From JBPOHE01 sp052035915 (GTDB lineage Bacteria > Pseudomonadota > Gammaproteobacteria > Chromatiales > Chromatiaceae), in the NCBI GenBank assembly GCA_052035915.1, contig JBPOHE010000108.1, positions 1 to 41,892 on the forward strand: 41,892 nucleotides of DNA, written 5' to 3'. Below, in pieces: positions 1-9,051 of the stretch. A program made the position numbers and the translations under genes. Below the pieces are notes generated by a model. The model had not been told where the DNA came from. It worked only from the letters and a program-made list of their open reading frames with translations, and did no database searches. The stretch's first letter is position 1. The number at the start of each line of letters is the position of its first letter.

Positions 1-303
1 AGGGAGCGCGCCGGCCACGGAGCTGATCCAGTTGGCGAAACAGCTTTGGAGTCCCTTGGGCGAGAGCGAGATCATGACGACTCGGATTCGGTCATGGGAA
101 GGCACCTCATTGGTAAAGGGTAAGAAACGCCGCAACCACTCGATCTTGGCTTTCCCAAACTCCTCAATCGCCTCCCAACCGGCGGCACCGCTTACCACGG
201 CCGCGATCGTCAGAAAGAGGATGTCCAGGAGGGCATGAAGCTTGTTTTTGTCGTCTCTCGGATCGTTCAGCGCCGAGAAGTGTGTGAAGAAATCCACCGG
301 CAT
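1..303 (-). CDS. ISAs1-family transposase, N-terminal part (runs off the window)
   Basis: Reading the minus strand from an ATG at 303 gives 101 codons open to the window edge. The protein begins MPVDFFTHFSALNDPRDDKN and continues with a hydrophobic DILFLTIAAVVSGAAGWE stretch, an EEFGKAKIEWLRRFLPF block and SHDRIRVV. This order (FxxLxDPR, LLDILF, GWExIEEFG, WLRRFLP, PSHD) is the signature of the N-terminal domain of ISAs1-family (H-repeat type) transposases. The DDE catalytic domain would lie outside the window. No terminal inverted repeat could be identified with certainty between 304 and 500. Whether the element is complete cannot be judged. Confidence 0.85.
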   Translation of the reverse strand, partial: MPVDFFTHFSALNDPRDDKNKLHALLDILFLTIAAVVSGAAGWEAIEEFGKAKIEWLRRFLPFTNEVPSHDRIRVVMISLSPKGLQSCFANWISSVAGALP

Positions 304-536
304 CGCTCTCTACCTCCGCGGAAAAGGATAACAATGCCAGGTATCCCATTGATGTAAAGCCTCGGATTGCGCGTTTGCCCTGGCCGCTCACCGAGCTTCC
401 GACCTGTTTTCAGCGCCGACAGGGAGCGACCAAGGACAAGATCCGGGCCAGGGGGCGTCTCGACCATCCTCTCGACTCCCGTTAGGTTTTTTACTCATTG
501 AGGGTGAGGGGCGGTTCCGTCCGCCTGTCGAGGCTG
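304..536. other. Non-coding stretch upstream of the transposase
   Basis: No convincing gene. It should contain the left end of the ISAs1 element. Near 487-515 there is a half copy (GAGGGTGAGGGG) of the REP-like palindrome seen elsewhere in the window. Confidence 0.4.
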
Positions 537-656
537 CCGGGCCTGAGCGGTGTCAGCCGGTTTTTGTTCTCTAATAGAGAACAATGACGATATTTATTGC
601 TTTATTGTTCCAAAAATAAGAACATAAATCGACCATTTTCAGTCCAGGCCCGGAAC
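537..656. repeat. MITE-like palindromic element, copy 1 of 4
   Basis: The element starts CCGGGCCTG and ends CAGGCCCGGAAC (outer inverted repeat). Inside are two GTTCTC-type dyads: GTTCTCTAATAGAGAAC near 574 and a weaker TTGTTCC..AAGAACA near 617, separated by an AT-rich core. The same architecture recurs at 5151-5273, 14758-14881 and 16719-16841. Similarity to copy 2 continues about 35 bp further right (shared GCCGATTCCTCT). It carries no ORF. It could be a non-autonomous mobile element, or a regulatory or structured-RNA element. Confidence 0.75.
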
Positions 657-823
657 CACTGAACGCCCACGCCGATTCCTCTTCGATCCTGCTCATCGGC
701 AAAGGGGGGGCTGTCGGCTCGTAGGCCCACAATGTATTCAGAAAGGCTGGAAAGTCGATGCTGCCCCTTGATTCAGGATCTCTCTATAATCCCTTTCTCG
801 CCGAACCGCCCGAGTGATTGAAC

Positions 824-2476
824 ATGGACACCACCAAGGACCAGCTGCCGATTCTTTCCTCGCGGAGATACCGCAGCCTCTTGCTCGGCCATGGCTGGCC
901 CCTCGCCCTCTATCTGACCGCCGCCATCCTCGCCGCATGGCCGCTGTGGCTGATCGAGATACCCGGGCTGGTCGACTATCTCAATCATCTCGCCCGCATC
1001 CATATCCTGGCCAACCTCGAAACCTCCCCGGAACTCCAGTGGATCTACCGTATCGGCTGGCCACCCCCTCCCAACGTCCTGGGCGACCTAGTACTGCTGG
1101 CCCTTGCCAAGGTCTCCAATCTCTATCTCGCTGGACGACTCTATCTGCTGTTGTGTTTCACCCTCATCATCGGTGGTCTGATCCTGCTCACCAAGACCCT
1201 CCAGGCCAGGGTCGGCCTCCTCCCTCTGGCCGGTTTCCTGCTGCTTTACAATGCCAATCTCGACTACGGCTTTCTCAACTACCTGCTCGCCCTTGGTCTG
1301 GTCCTGATCGCTTTCGCCCTCTGGTTGCGGATCCGCGCCCTCACACTCATCCGGCGCCTGCTTCTGTTGTCATGCTTCAGCCTGATCCTCTTCTATGCCC
1401 ACCTCTTCGGTCTGGCCGCCTTGTTCCTGTTGATAAGCGCCTATGAGATCGGCGCCGCTATCCAGGATATCCGGGCTCAGGGATGGCGTGCCTGTTCTCG
1501 CCCCATCCTGCGCCAATGGCTCGCCATCGGCCTGGCCCTGGCGCCCATACTCGTCTTGGCGGTCCTCAGCTATGCACCGGCGAACGAAGCTGGAGACTTC
1601 ACCTATGGGCGTTGGCAGCACAAGATACAGGCCTTTCTGTCGCCGGTCGGGATGGGATTGGACTGGCTGGATCCCTTCACACTCCTCGTCATCCTGGTGC
1701 CGCTGCTTGTCTGGCTGGTCAAGGGCCGGGTGGTGCCATCGATGCGCTTGGTGCTCGGCATCGTTTTTCTGGTGGCGATCCTTCTGCCCCATTCCTTTGG
1801 CGGCGACAGTTGGTTCGTGGATTTCCGTCTCCCCGTGTTATGGCTGTTGCTGGCTCTGGCCAGTATTGAAACAGACCTCGGAGGGAGGCGAGAGCGGGCG
1901 ATCTTCGTGCTATCCCTGCTGGGGCTGCTCAGTACCCGCGGCTTTTTCATCCAGGAGCAGTGGCTTCATCATGAGGCCCGTGTTCGGGAACTCATCGCGG
2001 TCTCACCACAGATCAAGAAGGGCTCCAGTATCCTGGTGGTACGGAAGACTCCCATCGAGTTCAGCCAGCGCCAGACCCTGATGCAACAGGTCATGACAAC
2101 CGACAGCGATAGATATGATTGGCATCTGGCCAATCTCTTCGTCATCGAACGGGATGCCTTCACACCTTCGATTTTCACCGGCATGAACCTGCTGCGAGTG
2201 CAAGAGCAATACAGGGATCGCAACCAGGCATTGGCGAAACCCATCACCACGGAGATCTTCATGGATCCACGATGGCTTTCCACCACCCGGTTCAATTACC
2301 AGGGCAAGGCGAAAAATATCTACTGGGGACGCTGGCCGGAGCGATTCGATTATGTGTTGCTGCTGAACGATCGCTGGGACAGGAATCCCTATCCAAAATC
2401 ACTGACCAAAATTCATCAGGGATCCTTCTTTGAACTCTACCAGGTTGTCTCGCAGAGCCTCCTGAGATACCGCTGA
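824..2476 (+). CDS. Multi-pass membrane protein, GT-C-like / uncharacterised
   Basis: About 550 residues, dominated by hydrophobic segments from residue ~22 to ~375 (roughly ten membrane helices), then a soluble C-terminal region of about 170 residues. A TTG at 818 is in frame, but the ATG at 824 (MDTTKDQLP) is the more natural start; no strong ribosome binding site is seen for either. The early GLVDYLNHLARIHIL after the first helix resembles the loop of polyprenyl-phosphate-sugar (GT-C fold) transferases, but I cannot name a family. It ends 7 bases before a GT2-GtrA gene, so the two are probably co-transcribed and may act on the same lipid-linked sugar. Confidence 0.75.
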   Translation: MDTTKDQLPILSSRRYRSLLLGHGWPLALYLTAAILAAWPLWLIEIPGLVDYLNHLARIHILANLETSPELQWIYRIGWPPPPNVLGDLVLLALAKVSNLYLAGRLYLLLCFTLIIGGLILLTKTLQARVGLLPLAGFLLLYNANLDYGFLNYLLALGLVLIAFALWLRIRALTLIRRLLLLSCFSLILFYAHLFGLAALFLLISAYEIGAAIQDIRAQGWRACSRPILRQWLAIGLALAPILVLAVLSYAPANEAGDFTYGRWQHKIQAFLSPVGMGLDWLDPFTLLVILVPLLVWLVKGRVVPSMRLVLGIVFLVAILLPHSFGGDSWFVDFRLPVLWLLLALASIETDLGGRRERAIFVLSLLGLLSTRGFFIQEQWLHHEARVRELIAVSPQIKKGSSILVVRKTPIEFSQRQTLMQQVMTTDSDRYDWHLANLFVIERDAFTPSIFTGMNLLRVQEQYRDRNQALAKPITTEIFMDPRWLSTTRFNYQGKAKNIYWGRWPERFDYVLLLNDRWDRNPYPKSLTKIHQGSFFELYQVVSQSLLRYR

Positions 2477-2483
2477 TGGCGGC

Positions 2484-3665
2484 ATGCAACCTCCAGGCGG
2501 CGGGACCCGATCCGATATGACAACAACAAACCAGGAGCGCAGAACCTTGACTCAGTCACCGGGCTGTCCGGAATTATCCATCATCGTGCCCACCTACAAC
2601 GAAATCGACAATGTCGCCGCTTTCGTCGCCAGCATTCATCAAGCCCTTCCCGGTGTCGACTGGGAGGTCGTTCTGGTCGATGACGATTCCCCAGACGGCA
2701 CGGCCCAACGGGTGCGGGAACTCGCGAGGGCTGATCGCCGGGTGAGATGTATCCAGCGCCTCGGGCGGCGGGGTCTCTCCTCGGCCTGTATCGAAGGGAT
2801 GTTGTCTTCCTCCTCACCCTATCTCGCCGTCATGGATGCCGATCTACAGCACGACGAGACCCTGTTGCCGCGCATGCTGGAACGACTTCGCACTGACTCG
2901 GCGGAGATCGTCGTCGCCAGTCGCTACATGGAGGGAGGCGAGGTGGGTGATTGGGACGGAAAAAGGGTTCTCGTCAGCCGTTTTGCCACCAGATTGGCCG
3001 CCTTGGCGACCAAGACCGAGCTCAGTGACCCCATGAGCGGATTCTTCATGCTACAGCGCCCCCTGTTCGAGCGGTCGGTTCGCTCCCTGTCCGGTATCGG
3101 CTTCAAGATCCTGCTCGATATCCTGGCTTCGGTCCCGGAACCCGTGCGTCTCGCCGAGCTGCCCTACAGATTCCGCACCAGACAACAGGGCGCCAGCAAA
3201 TTGGATGCCCAGGCGATCTGGACCTATGTCATGCTGCTCATCGACAAAACCTTCGGACACCTGGTGCCGGCGCGCTTCGTCGCCTTCATCCTGGTCGGCG
3301 CCATCGGCATCCTCATCCATTTCTCCGTGCTCACCATGCTCTTCCATCTCTTCACCTTCGATTTCACCTCCAGCCAGACGGCGGCCACCCTCACCGCCAT
3401 CGCCGGCAATTACAGCCTCAACAATATCCTCACCTATCGGGATCAGAGACTGCGGGGCTGGCGCTGGTGGAGGGGACTGCTGTCTTTCACCCTGGTGTGC
3501 AGTGTCGGGGCGGTAGCCAATGTCGGCATCGCCGCCTATCTGTTTTCCATCGAGACGGCCTGGTTCCTGGCCGCCATCGCCGGGATCCTGCTCGGCGCGG
3601 TATGGAACTATGCCGTCTCCACCGTCTATACCTGGAAGGCCGGCGGGGCGAGCGGCAGTTTCTGA
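2484..3665 (+). CDS. Dolichyl-phosphate-mannose synthase-like GT2 fused to GtrA membrane domain
   Basis: Residues ~30-260 form a GT-A glycosyltransferase: LSIIVPTYNEIDN, the nucleotide-binding VVLVDDDSPDGTA, the metal-binding MDADLQHDE, SDPMSGFF and the RTRQQGASKLD motif typical of DPM1/GtrB-type enzymes. Residues ~265-385 hold four membrane helices with LNNILTYRD, the GtrA/DPMS flippase-associated domain. Such fusions transfer a sugar from a nucleotide donor to polyprenyl phosphate at the inner membrane. The ATG at 2484 is used here; an in-frame ATG at 2517 (MTTTNQERR) is a credible alternative because conserved sequence starts only after it. It lies 7 bases after the membrane protein and 44 bases before the oxidoreductase. 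Confidence 0.9.
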   Translation: MQPPGGGTRSDMTTTNQERRTLTQSPGCPELSIIVPTYNEIDNVAAFVASIHQALPGVDWEVVLVDDDSPDGTAQRVRELARADRRVRCIQRLGRRGLSSACIEGMLSSSSPYLAVMDADLQHDETLLPRMLERLRTDSAEIVVASRYMEGGEVGDWDGKRVLVSRFATRLAALATKTELSDPMSGFFMLQRPLFERSVRSLSGIGFKILLDILASVPEPVRLAELPYRFRTRQQGASKLDAQAIWTYVMLLIDKTFGHLVPARFVAFILVGAIGILIHFSVLTMLFHLFTFDFTSSQTAATLTAIAGNYSLNNILTYRDQRLRGWRWWRGLLSFTLVCSVGAVANVGIAAYLFSIETAWFLAAIAGILLGAVWNYAVSTVYTWKAGGASGSF

Positions 3666-3709
3666 ATCAATCGGGGCAAGGGGCGACCGGCCAGCCGCGG
3701 GGGAACGCC

Positions 3710-5044
3710 ATGTCATACCAAGACAAACAACACAGACTGGTCGAGGCACTCACCGGCGCCCGGACCCAGGCCCCGCTCGGCCTGCGCAAAGACAGCTCCA
3801 ATCTTTTCCGCGACCGACGCGAGCCACCCAAGCACCGCCTGGACGTGCGCGCCTTCAACCAGGTCATCGAGGTCAACACCGACCAAGGTTGGGTGGATGT
3901 GGAAGGCATGACCCCCTACGACACCCTGGTCGCGGCCTGTCTCTCCCAGGGGGTGATGCCGACGGTGGTGCCCCAGTTGAAGTCGATCACCATCGGTGGG
4001 GCCGCCGCCGGGGTGGGGATCGAGTCCTCATCCTTCAGATACGGGCTGGTCCACGAGACCCTGCTGGAGATGGATATCCTCTTGCCCGATGGGCGGGTGG
4101 TCCTCGCCAGGCCGGACAACGAACACCGGGAGCTGTTTTACGGTTTCCCCAATTCCTACGGCACCCTGGGCTATGCCTTGCGGCTCAAGGTACAAACCAT
4201 CCCGGTCAAGCCCTTCGTCGGCTTGAGACACATCGCCCATAGCGATCCCCGCCGCTTTTTCCGCGACCTGGAGCAGAGATGCGGCGGCGATGCCGACTTT
4301 ATCGACGGGGTGGTCTTCGATGCAGAGCGGATGTTCATCAGCGAGGGTCGCTTTCTGGAGCAGGCCCCTTACACCAGCGACTACAGTTTCGAGCACATCT
4401 ACTACCGCTCCATTCCGGCGCGGGCCATGGACTATCTCCGTACCCAAGACTATCTCTGGCGCTGGGACACCGACTGGTTCTGGTGCTCCAAGAACCTCGG
4501 ACTGCAACAGCCCCTGCTGCGCCGTCTGGTCGGGCGCGAACGCCTGAACTCCCGCTTCTATACCAAGGTTATGCGCTGGAACAGCCGCTGGGGCCTGAGC
4601 CGGGGGATCGAGCGGCTGCTGGGACGGCATCTGGAATCGGTGATCCAGGACGTGGAGCTCCCCATCGAGCGGGCGCCCGAGTTTCTCGACTTCCTGCGGC
4701 GGGAGATCGGCATCCTGCCGATCTGGATCTGCCCCATCCGCCCCTATCGGGGAGATGTGCGTTTTCCCCTCTATCCCCTCAACCCGACGAGCCTCTACGT
4801 CAACTTCGGCTTCTGGGATGTGGTCCGGCGCCCCCGGCCATTTCCTCCCGGCCATCACAACCGGCTGGTGGAACTCGAGGTAGCCGCGCTCGGCGGGATG
4901 AAGTCCCTGTATTCGGACGCCTATTACCCGGAGGAGGAGTTTTGGCGCCTCTACGACCGCGCCGCCTATCAAGCCCTGAAGACCAAATATGATCCCCAGG
5001 CTGTCTTGAAGGATCTGTATCGGAAATGCGTGCTCAGGGAATAA
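3710..5044 (+). CDS. FAD-binding (PCMH-type) oxidoreductase, DHCR24/DprE1-like
   Basis: About 444 residues from the ATG at 3710, which is preceded by a GGGGGAA ribosome binding site; the frame is open further upstream, but that part overlaps the GT2 gene. The N-terminal half carries the FAD-domain signature: LRKDSSNLF, YDTLVAACLSQGVMPTVVPQ, ITIGGAAAGVGIESSSFRYGLVHETLLEMDILLPDG and FPNSYGTLGYALRLK. The C-terminal half (LYPLNPTSLYVNFGFWD) is the substrate cap. These features match FAD-linked oxidoreductases such as delta24-sterol reductase and DprE1. Next to a lipid-linked sugar transferase, a role in modifying a polyprenyl-linked sugar or a lipid is plausible, but the substrate is not shown. 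Confidence 0.85.
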   Translation: MSYQDKQHRLVEALTGARTQAPLGLRKDSSNLFRDRREPPKHRLDVRAFNQVIEVNTDQGWVDVEGMTPYDTLVAACLSQGVMPTVVPQLKSITIGGAAAGVGIESSSFRYGLVHETLLEMDILLPDGRVVLARPDNEHRELFYGFPNSYGTLGYALRLKVQTIPVKPFVGLRHIAHSDPRRFFRDLEQRCGGDADFIDGVVFDAERMFISEGRFLEQAPYTSDYSFEHIYYRSIPARAMDYLRTQDYLWRWDTDWFWCSKNLGLQQPLLRRLVGRERLNSRFYTKVMRWNSRWGLSRGIERLLGRHLESVIQDVELPIERAPEFLDFLRREIGILPIWICPIRPYRGDVRFPLYPLNPTSLYVNFGFWDVVRRPRPFPPGHHNRLVELEVAALGGMKSLYSDAYYPEEEFWRLYDRAAYQALKTKYDPQAVLKDLYRKCVLRE

Positions 5045-5150
5045 GGCGCCTGCCGGAAAAGATCCACCGGAGTGGGCTGGAGGTTTGTTCGTCTTCCAGG
5101 TGCGCCAACCGGGTTTTCCCGCATCGGCTGGCCCGTCTTCCTGAATCAGC

Positions 5151-5273
5151 GTTCCGGGCCTGGGCGCGGTTACCCGATTTATCGTTCTTAATAAGAGAAC
5201 AATGTCTCTATATATAGCTTATTGTTCTCGAAACAAGAACAAAAACCGGCCATTTTTCGTCGAGGCCCGGAAC
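5151..5273. repeat. MITE-like palindromic element, copy 2 of 4 (in the 5045-5571 gap)
   Basis: The cleanest copy: perfect terminal inverted repeats GTTCCGGGCC and GGCCCGGAAC, with inner dyads GTTCTTAATAAGAGAAC and GTTCTCGAAACAAGAAC around an AT-rich core (TCTATATATAGC). It occupies the gene-free gap between the FAD oxidoreductase and the GTPase. The rest of that gap (5274-5571) shows no gene. Confidence 0.8.
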
Positions 5274-5571
5274 GGATAAGCGTTCAGGCCGATTCCTCTC
5301 CGGTCTTCCTTTCCTCGGCGAGGGAGGGGACGGCGCCCGTGCCCGACCACCCACCAGCCGCGCTGGGCGCGGAACCGCAAGGGTGTTCGGGCCATACGCC
5401 TACTACAGGGCCAACACAGGTTTTTTTACTCCATGAGGCCCTCCCTCATACACAGCACCGCCCCGCTGGGCTACACTTTTTGCTCCCGCGGGAAACTCAG
5501 GTCCCCTGGCGCGACAACCCCATCGGAATGCCCCGCGACACCCATTCAAGGTACAGCGATAAGGTCTCACC

Positions 5572-7020
5572 ATGAACCCAGCCGGAAACATCATCGAAAA
5601 CCGCCTTAAAAACCTGGAAAACCACCTGGCGCAGGAAAATCCGGTCTTGCTGCACACGGTCCAAAGTGTCCGGCTGCTGGATCGGGTCGCCTATGATATC
5701 GGTCTCCTGCCGCGCGAGGCCTCCTTCTCCACCCATATCCCCTGGTGGCCGCTGATCTCGGTGCTGGGCACCTTTTCCTCGGGCAAGTCCACCTTCATCA
5801 ACCATTATCTTGGCCATAAGATCCAGCGCACCGGCAATCAGGCGGTGGACGACAAGTTCACCGTCATCTGTTTCAGCGGTGAACAAGAACCCCAGGTGTT
5901 GCCGGGCGTGGCGCTGGACGCGGACCCCAGGTTCCCCTTCTATCAGATCAGCGACGAGATCGAATTGGTGGCGGAAGGCGAAGGCAAACGCATCGACGCC
6001 TATCTCCAGCTCAAGACCTGCCCGAGCGAGGTGCTGCGGGGCAAGATCCTCATCGACTCCCCCGGCTTCGACGCCGACGCCCAGCGCACCGCCACCCTGA
6101 GGCTCACCGATCACATCATCGATCTCTCGGATCTGGTGCTGGTCTTTTTCGACGCCCGTCATCCCGAACCCGGCGCCATGCAGGACACCCTCAGGCATCT
6201 GGTAAGCGACACCATCCATCGCGCGGATTCGAGCAAGTTTCTCTATGTGCTGAATCAGATCGACACCGCCGCCCGGGAAGACAACCCCGAGGACGTGGTC
6301 GCCGCCTGGCAACGGGCCCTGGGCGAGCGCGGCCTGACCGCCGGACGCTTCTACACCATTTACAATCCGGATGCCGCGGTACCCATCGAAGACCCGAACC
6401 GCCGCGCCCGCTTCGAGACCAAGCGCGACGCCGACCTCAGCGACATCCATCAGCGCATGCGCCAGGTGGAGGTCGAACGCGCCTATCGCATCGTCGGCTC
6501 GCTGGAAAAGACCGCTCACGACATCGAAGACAAGGTGGTTCCGATCCTGATGGAGGCCATCCAACGCTGGCGTCGTCGCGTGCTCTGGGGTGACGTGGCC
6601 GCCTACGGATTGCTGGCCACGCTGCTCGTCACCCTGAGCCTCCAGGCCGGTTATTGGAGCGGATTCAGTCTCAACATCCCCTGGCTCGGCCACCTGACCG
6701 CCTCCCCCATCTCCTTCTATCTTTCCCTCGGCTCGGCGGCCTTGCTGTTGTTGGCCATTCATTTCGGCGTGCGGCGGTTGGCGGCGAAAACCGTCATCTA
6801 TTATCTTCGCCGTCTCGGCCCCGAAATGCGCTTGCGCGGCGATCTGGTGGCCGCTTTCCTGCGCAATACCCGTCCCTGGCGTTCCATCTTTGCCCAGAAC
6901 CCCTCCGGCTGGGGTAAGGCCGCACGCCAACGTCTGAAGCAGGTCATCGCCGACACGGATAAATACGTTCAGACCCTGAACGACCGCTTCACCAACCCCT
7001 CGGGCTCCAATCAGGGCTGA
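5572..7020 (+). CDS. Dynamin-like membrane-associated GTPase
   Basis: 482 residues. The G domain is clear: P-loop GTFSSGKST at residues 66-74, G3 DSPGFD at ~162, hydrophobic DLVLVFFDARHPEP after it, and G4 NQID at 228-231. Two hydrophobic segments near residues 342-362 and 378-398 act as membrane anchors, followed by a basic C-terminal tail. This is the layout of bacterial dynamin-superfamily/EHD-like proteins that bind or remodel membranes. The ATG at 5572 follows an AAGG box. No flotillin or partner gene is adjacent. The following gene is unrelated and is separated by a strong hairpin. Confidence 0.85.
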   Translation: MNPAGNIIENRLKNLENHLAQENPVLLHTVQSVRLLDRVAYDIGLLPREASFSTHIPWWPLISVLGTFSSGKSTFINHYLGHKIQRTGNQAVDDKFTVICFSGEQEPQVLPGVALDADPRFPFYQISDEIELVAEGEGKRIDAYLQLKTCPSEVLRGKILIDSPGFDADAQRTATLRLTDHIIDLSDLVLVFFDARHPEPGAMQDTLRHLVSDTIHRADSSKFLYVLNQIDTAAREDNPEDVVAAWQRALGERGLTAGRFYTIYNPDAAVPIEDPNRRARFETKRDADLSDIHQRMRQVEVERAYRIVGSLEKTAHDIEDKVVPILMEAIQRWRRRVLWGDVAAYGLLATLLVTLSLQAGYWSGFSLNIPWLGHLTASPISFYLSLGSAALLLLAIHFGVRRLAAKTVIYYLRRLGPEMRLRGDLVAAFLRNTRPWRSIFAQNPSGWGKAARQRLKQVIADTDKYVQTLNDRFTNPSGSNQG

Positions 7021-7036
7021 TCACTCAGACTCAGCC

Positions 7037-7066
7037 GGGTTTGGCCGGGCGGACCCGGCCGAACCC
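7037..7066. terminator. Strong hairpin, terminator-like
   Basis: A 13-bp stem (GGGTTTGGCCGGG with CCCGGCCGAACCC, one G-U pair) closed by a CGGA tetraloop starts 17 bases after the GTPase stop. The downstream T-tract is weak (TATCTCTT), so termination may be partial. Confidence 0.6.
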
Positions 7067-7083
7067 TATCTCTTGCCAATCCC

Positions 7084-8013
7084 GTGACTACCAACGAACA
7101 CCTTCGCATCGGCCTCGACCTCGGTGGAACCAAGATCGAGGCCATCGCCCTTTCGGCGCAAGGTGTGGAGCTGTATCGAAAGCGGGTGAGTACACCGGTT
7201 GGCGACTATCAGGCCACCCTCGAGGCCATGGTCGCCCTGGTGCGGGAGATCGACTCGAGGTTCGGCGCCCAAGGCCGCATAGGTGTCGCCACCCCCGGCT
7301 CCCTATCGCCGACCAGCCGGCTGATCCGCAATTCCAATTCACTCTGTCTCAACGGTCGGCCCCTGGATGTGGATCTGGCGCGACTTCTCGGTCGTCCGCT
7401 CCGGCTGGCCAATGACGCCGACTGCTTCACCCTCTCGGAGGCGGTGGACGGCGCTGGCCGAGGCCATGACAACGTCTTCGGCGTCATCATCGGCACCGGC
7501 ACCGGCGGCGGCTTGGTCATCAAGGGTAACCTGGTGCGTGGCCCCAACCGCACCGCCGGCGAATGGGGCCACAACCCCCTCCCCTGGATGCGCGAGGACG
7601 AGTACCCGGGGCCGCCTTGTTATTGCGGCCAGCGGGGCTGTATCGAGACCTTTCTCTCCGGTCCCGGGTTGGCCAGGGATCATGCCCAAGTGAGCGGAGA
7701 GACCCTGACCGCCGAGGAGATCGCCAGCCGCGCCGCCGCCGGCCATCCAGCCGCCATCGCGACCCTGCGCCGCTACGAGGATCGCCTGGCCAGGGCGTTG
7801 GCCTCCATCATCAATGTCCTCGACCCGGAGGTGATCGTCCTCGGCGGAGGGCTATCCAAACTTCCCAGGCTTTACAAGCTGGTGCCGCCGCTGATGGCGC
7901 GCTATATCTTTTCCGATTCCATGCTGAGTCGCCTTCTGCCACCCAGGCATGGGGATTCCAGCGGGGTGCGCGGGGCGGCCTGGTTATGGGGTATCCCTCA
8001 AGCCAGGCCCTGA
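7084..8013 (+). CDS. ROK-family sugar kinase
   Basis: 309 residues with ROK hallmarks in order: N-terminal phosphate loop IGLDLGGTKIEAIAL, NDADCFTLSEA, the GTGTGGGLVIKG loop, AGEWGHNPL (catalytic-Asp region) and the zinc motif CYCGQRGCIETFLSG, then a second ATPase lobe with DPEVIVLGGGLS. This fits a fructokinase/N-acetylglucosamine kinase type enzyme acting on a cytosolic hexose; the exact sugar cannot be read from sequence. The start is GTG at 7084 (MTTNEHLRIG); no good ribosome binding site is visible, and a strong hairpin lies just upstream. Confidence 0.9.
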   Translation: MTTNEHLRIGLDLGGTKIEAIALSAQGVELYRKRVSTPVGDYQATLEAMVALVREIDSRFGAQGRIGVATPGSLSPTSRLIRNSNSLCLNGRPLDVDLARLLGRPLRLANDADCFTLSEAVDGAGRGHDNVFGVIIGTGTGGGLVIKGNLVRGPNRTAGEWGHNPLPWMREDEYPGPPCYCGQRGCIETFLSGPGLARDHAQVSGETLTAEEIASRAAAGHPAAIATLRRYEDRLARALASIINVLDPEVIVLGGGLSKLPRLYKLVPPLMARYIFSDSMLSRLLPPRHGDSSGVRGAAWLWGIPQARP

Positions 8014-8354
8014 GTCGCGCCTGATCCTGATCAGCGGTTGATATCGATGTCGATGACCACCCCATTCCTGGTCTCCCAGGGCATCGAGTTTGGCTGGCGG
8101 GCGCACTCTCCCGGTCTTTCGCCCAACATCGGGATGATGACCGATTTATTACATTCGCATTACATTTCCGTCATCTTGAAAAAATGCTGGCGGCTATGAA
8201 TCTTTTTAATAAAATCAAACTGTTATTCGGTAACATAGAATTGCGTGGGGGAGATAACCTTATTACAATGCCTTCCCAGGCAAAGGGTGATCTTTTGCTC
8301 TCTCTAGGCTGTGCAAGCTTGTTGTAACCACTCTGGCGGATTGGGGAACCCAAA
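8014..8354. other. Gene-free gap before the secreted protein gene
   Basis: The sequence is AT-rich from 8140 to 8330 (promoter-like character). A 48-codon plus-strand ORF at 8053-8199 is open but has no recognisable family or convincing start signal, so it is not annotated as a gene. Confidence 0.4.
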
Positions 8355-8618
8355 ATGAAAAAAGCGATGTTTTGCGTGTTGTTTGCGCTTAGTTCAGCGG
8401 CCATCGCGGCTGAGGACGAAGCGGCTTTGAAGGCCCAGATGCACAAGGATTGCGCGGCCTTGTTCGCGGCCGGTGGTGCATGCGCCGATCTGGCCAAGGG
8501 CACCAGGAACTGCGTACGGCAGAACCTGGCCAAAGGCGGCGACGCCTGCGCGGCCTTTGAGAAAGCCAACGCGGCCTTCTTCGATGCCGGCAAGAACGAC
8601 CCGATCATCAAGAAGTAA
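8355..8618 (+). CDS. Small secreted Cys-containing protein, unknown function
   Basis: 87 residues. An N-terminal signal peptide is evident (MKKAMFCVLFALSSAAIAA, cleavage after AIA-A). The mature part is about 68 residues, helical and Ala/Lys/Asp-rich, with four cysteines (KDCAAL, GACADL, RNCVRQ, DACAAF) that could form two disulfides in the periplasm. GGGGA lies 9 bases before the ATG, and a textbook terminator follows, so this looks like a real single-gene unit. No family is recognised. Confidence 0.75.
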   Translation: MKKAMFCVLFALSSAAIAAEDEAALKAQMHKDCAALFAAGGACADLAKGTRNCVRQNLAKGGDACAAFEKANAAFFDAGKNDPIIKK

Positions 8619-8640
8619 GCTTTGATCAACAGTTAAAATG

Positions 8641-8671
8641 GGAGCGACCCCGCCCGCTGTGGGGTCGCTCC
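8641..8671 (+). terminator. Rho-independent terminator of the small secreted protein gene
   Basis: An 11-bp perfect stem (GGAGCGACCCC / GGGGTCGCTCC) with a 9-nt loop, followed by TCTT, 22 bases downstream of the stop codon. Confidence 0.8.
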
Positions 8672-8810
8672 TCTTGCCGAATCGGCGCCCCTCCAAGGGC
8701 GACCTTCACACCGACTCTCTCCTCGCCGCTTCCTCTGATTCATACCGGCCCTGCCTTCCCGGCCCGCCGTTGCTTCGATGTGATCGACCTTGCCACCGAT
8801 CAGTTTGCTT

Positions 8811-8841
8811 CCCCCCTTGATAAGGGGGGATTGAGGGGGGG
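8811..8841. repeat. C/G-rich palindromic repeat
   Basis: CCCCCCTT-GAT-AAGGGGGG followed by ATTGAGGGGGG. This looks like one of the short dispersed palindromes common in gammaproteobacterial intergenic DNA. Only one copy is seen here. Confidence 0.5.
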
Positions 8842-9051
8842 GCACAGCGGCGAAATCTCTGACGAAGCCATCCTGGCTGCGGGGCTCCAGGCCAGAAAAT
8901 CCCCTTTCTCCGTCCTTTTCCAACGGGGAAGAGGTTTAGGAACCCACTCTCCCCAAGAGTGATGGGTGGTGAGCTGATCGACCTCCCGGGTTGTTCCCCG
9001 GCGCTCCCGGTGATACACTGGTAAGGCATTGAATTCATAAGATTCTTCTTC

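Noticed and set aside
3467..3709. Longer start for the FAD oxidoreductase
   Set aside because: It overlaps the GT2-GtrA gene and has no family sequence; the ATG at 3710 has a good ribosome binding site.
8053..8199. 48-codon plus-strand ORF before the secreted protein
   Set aside because: No ribosome binding site, no family features, atypical composition.
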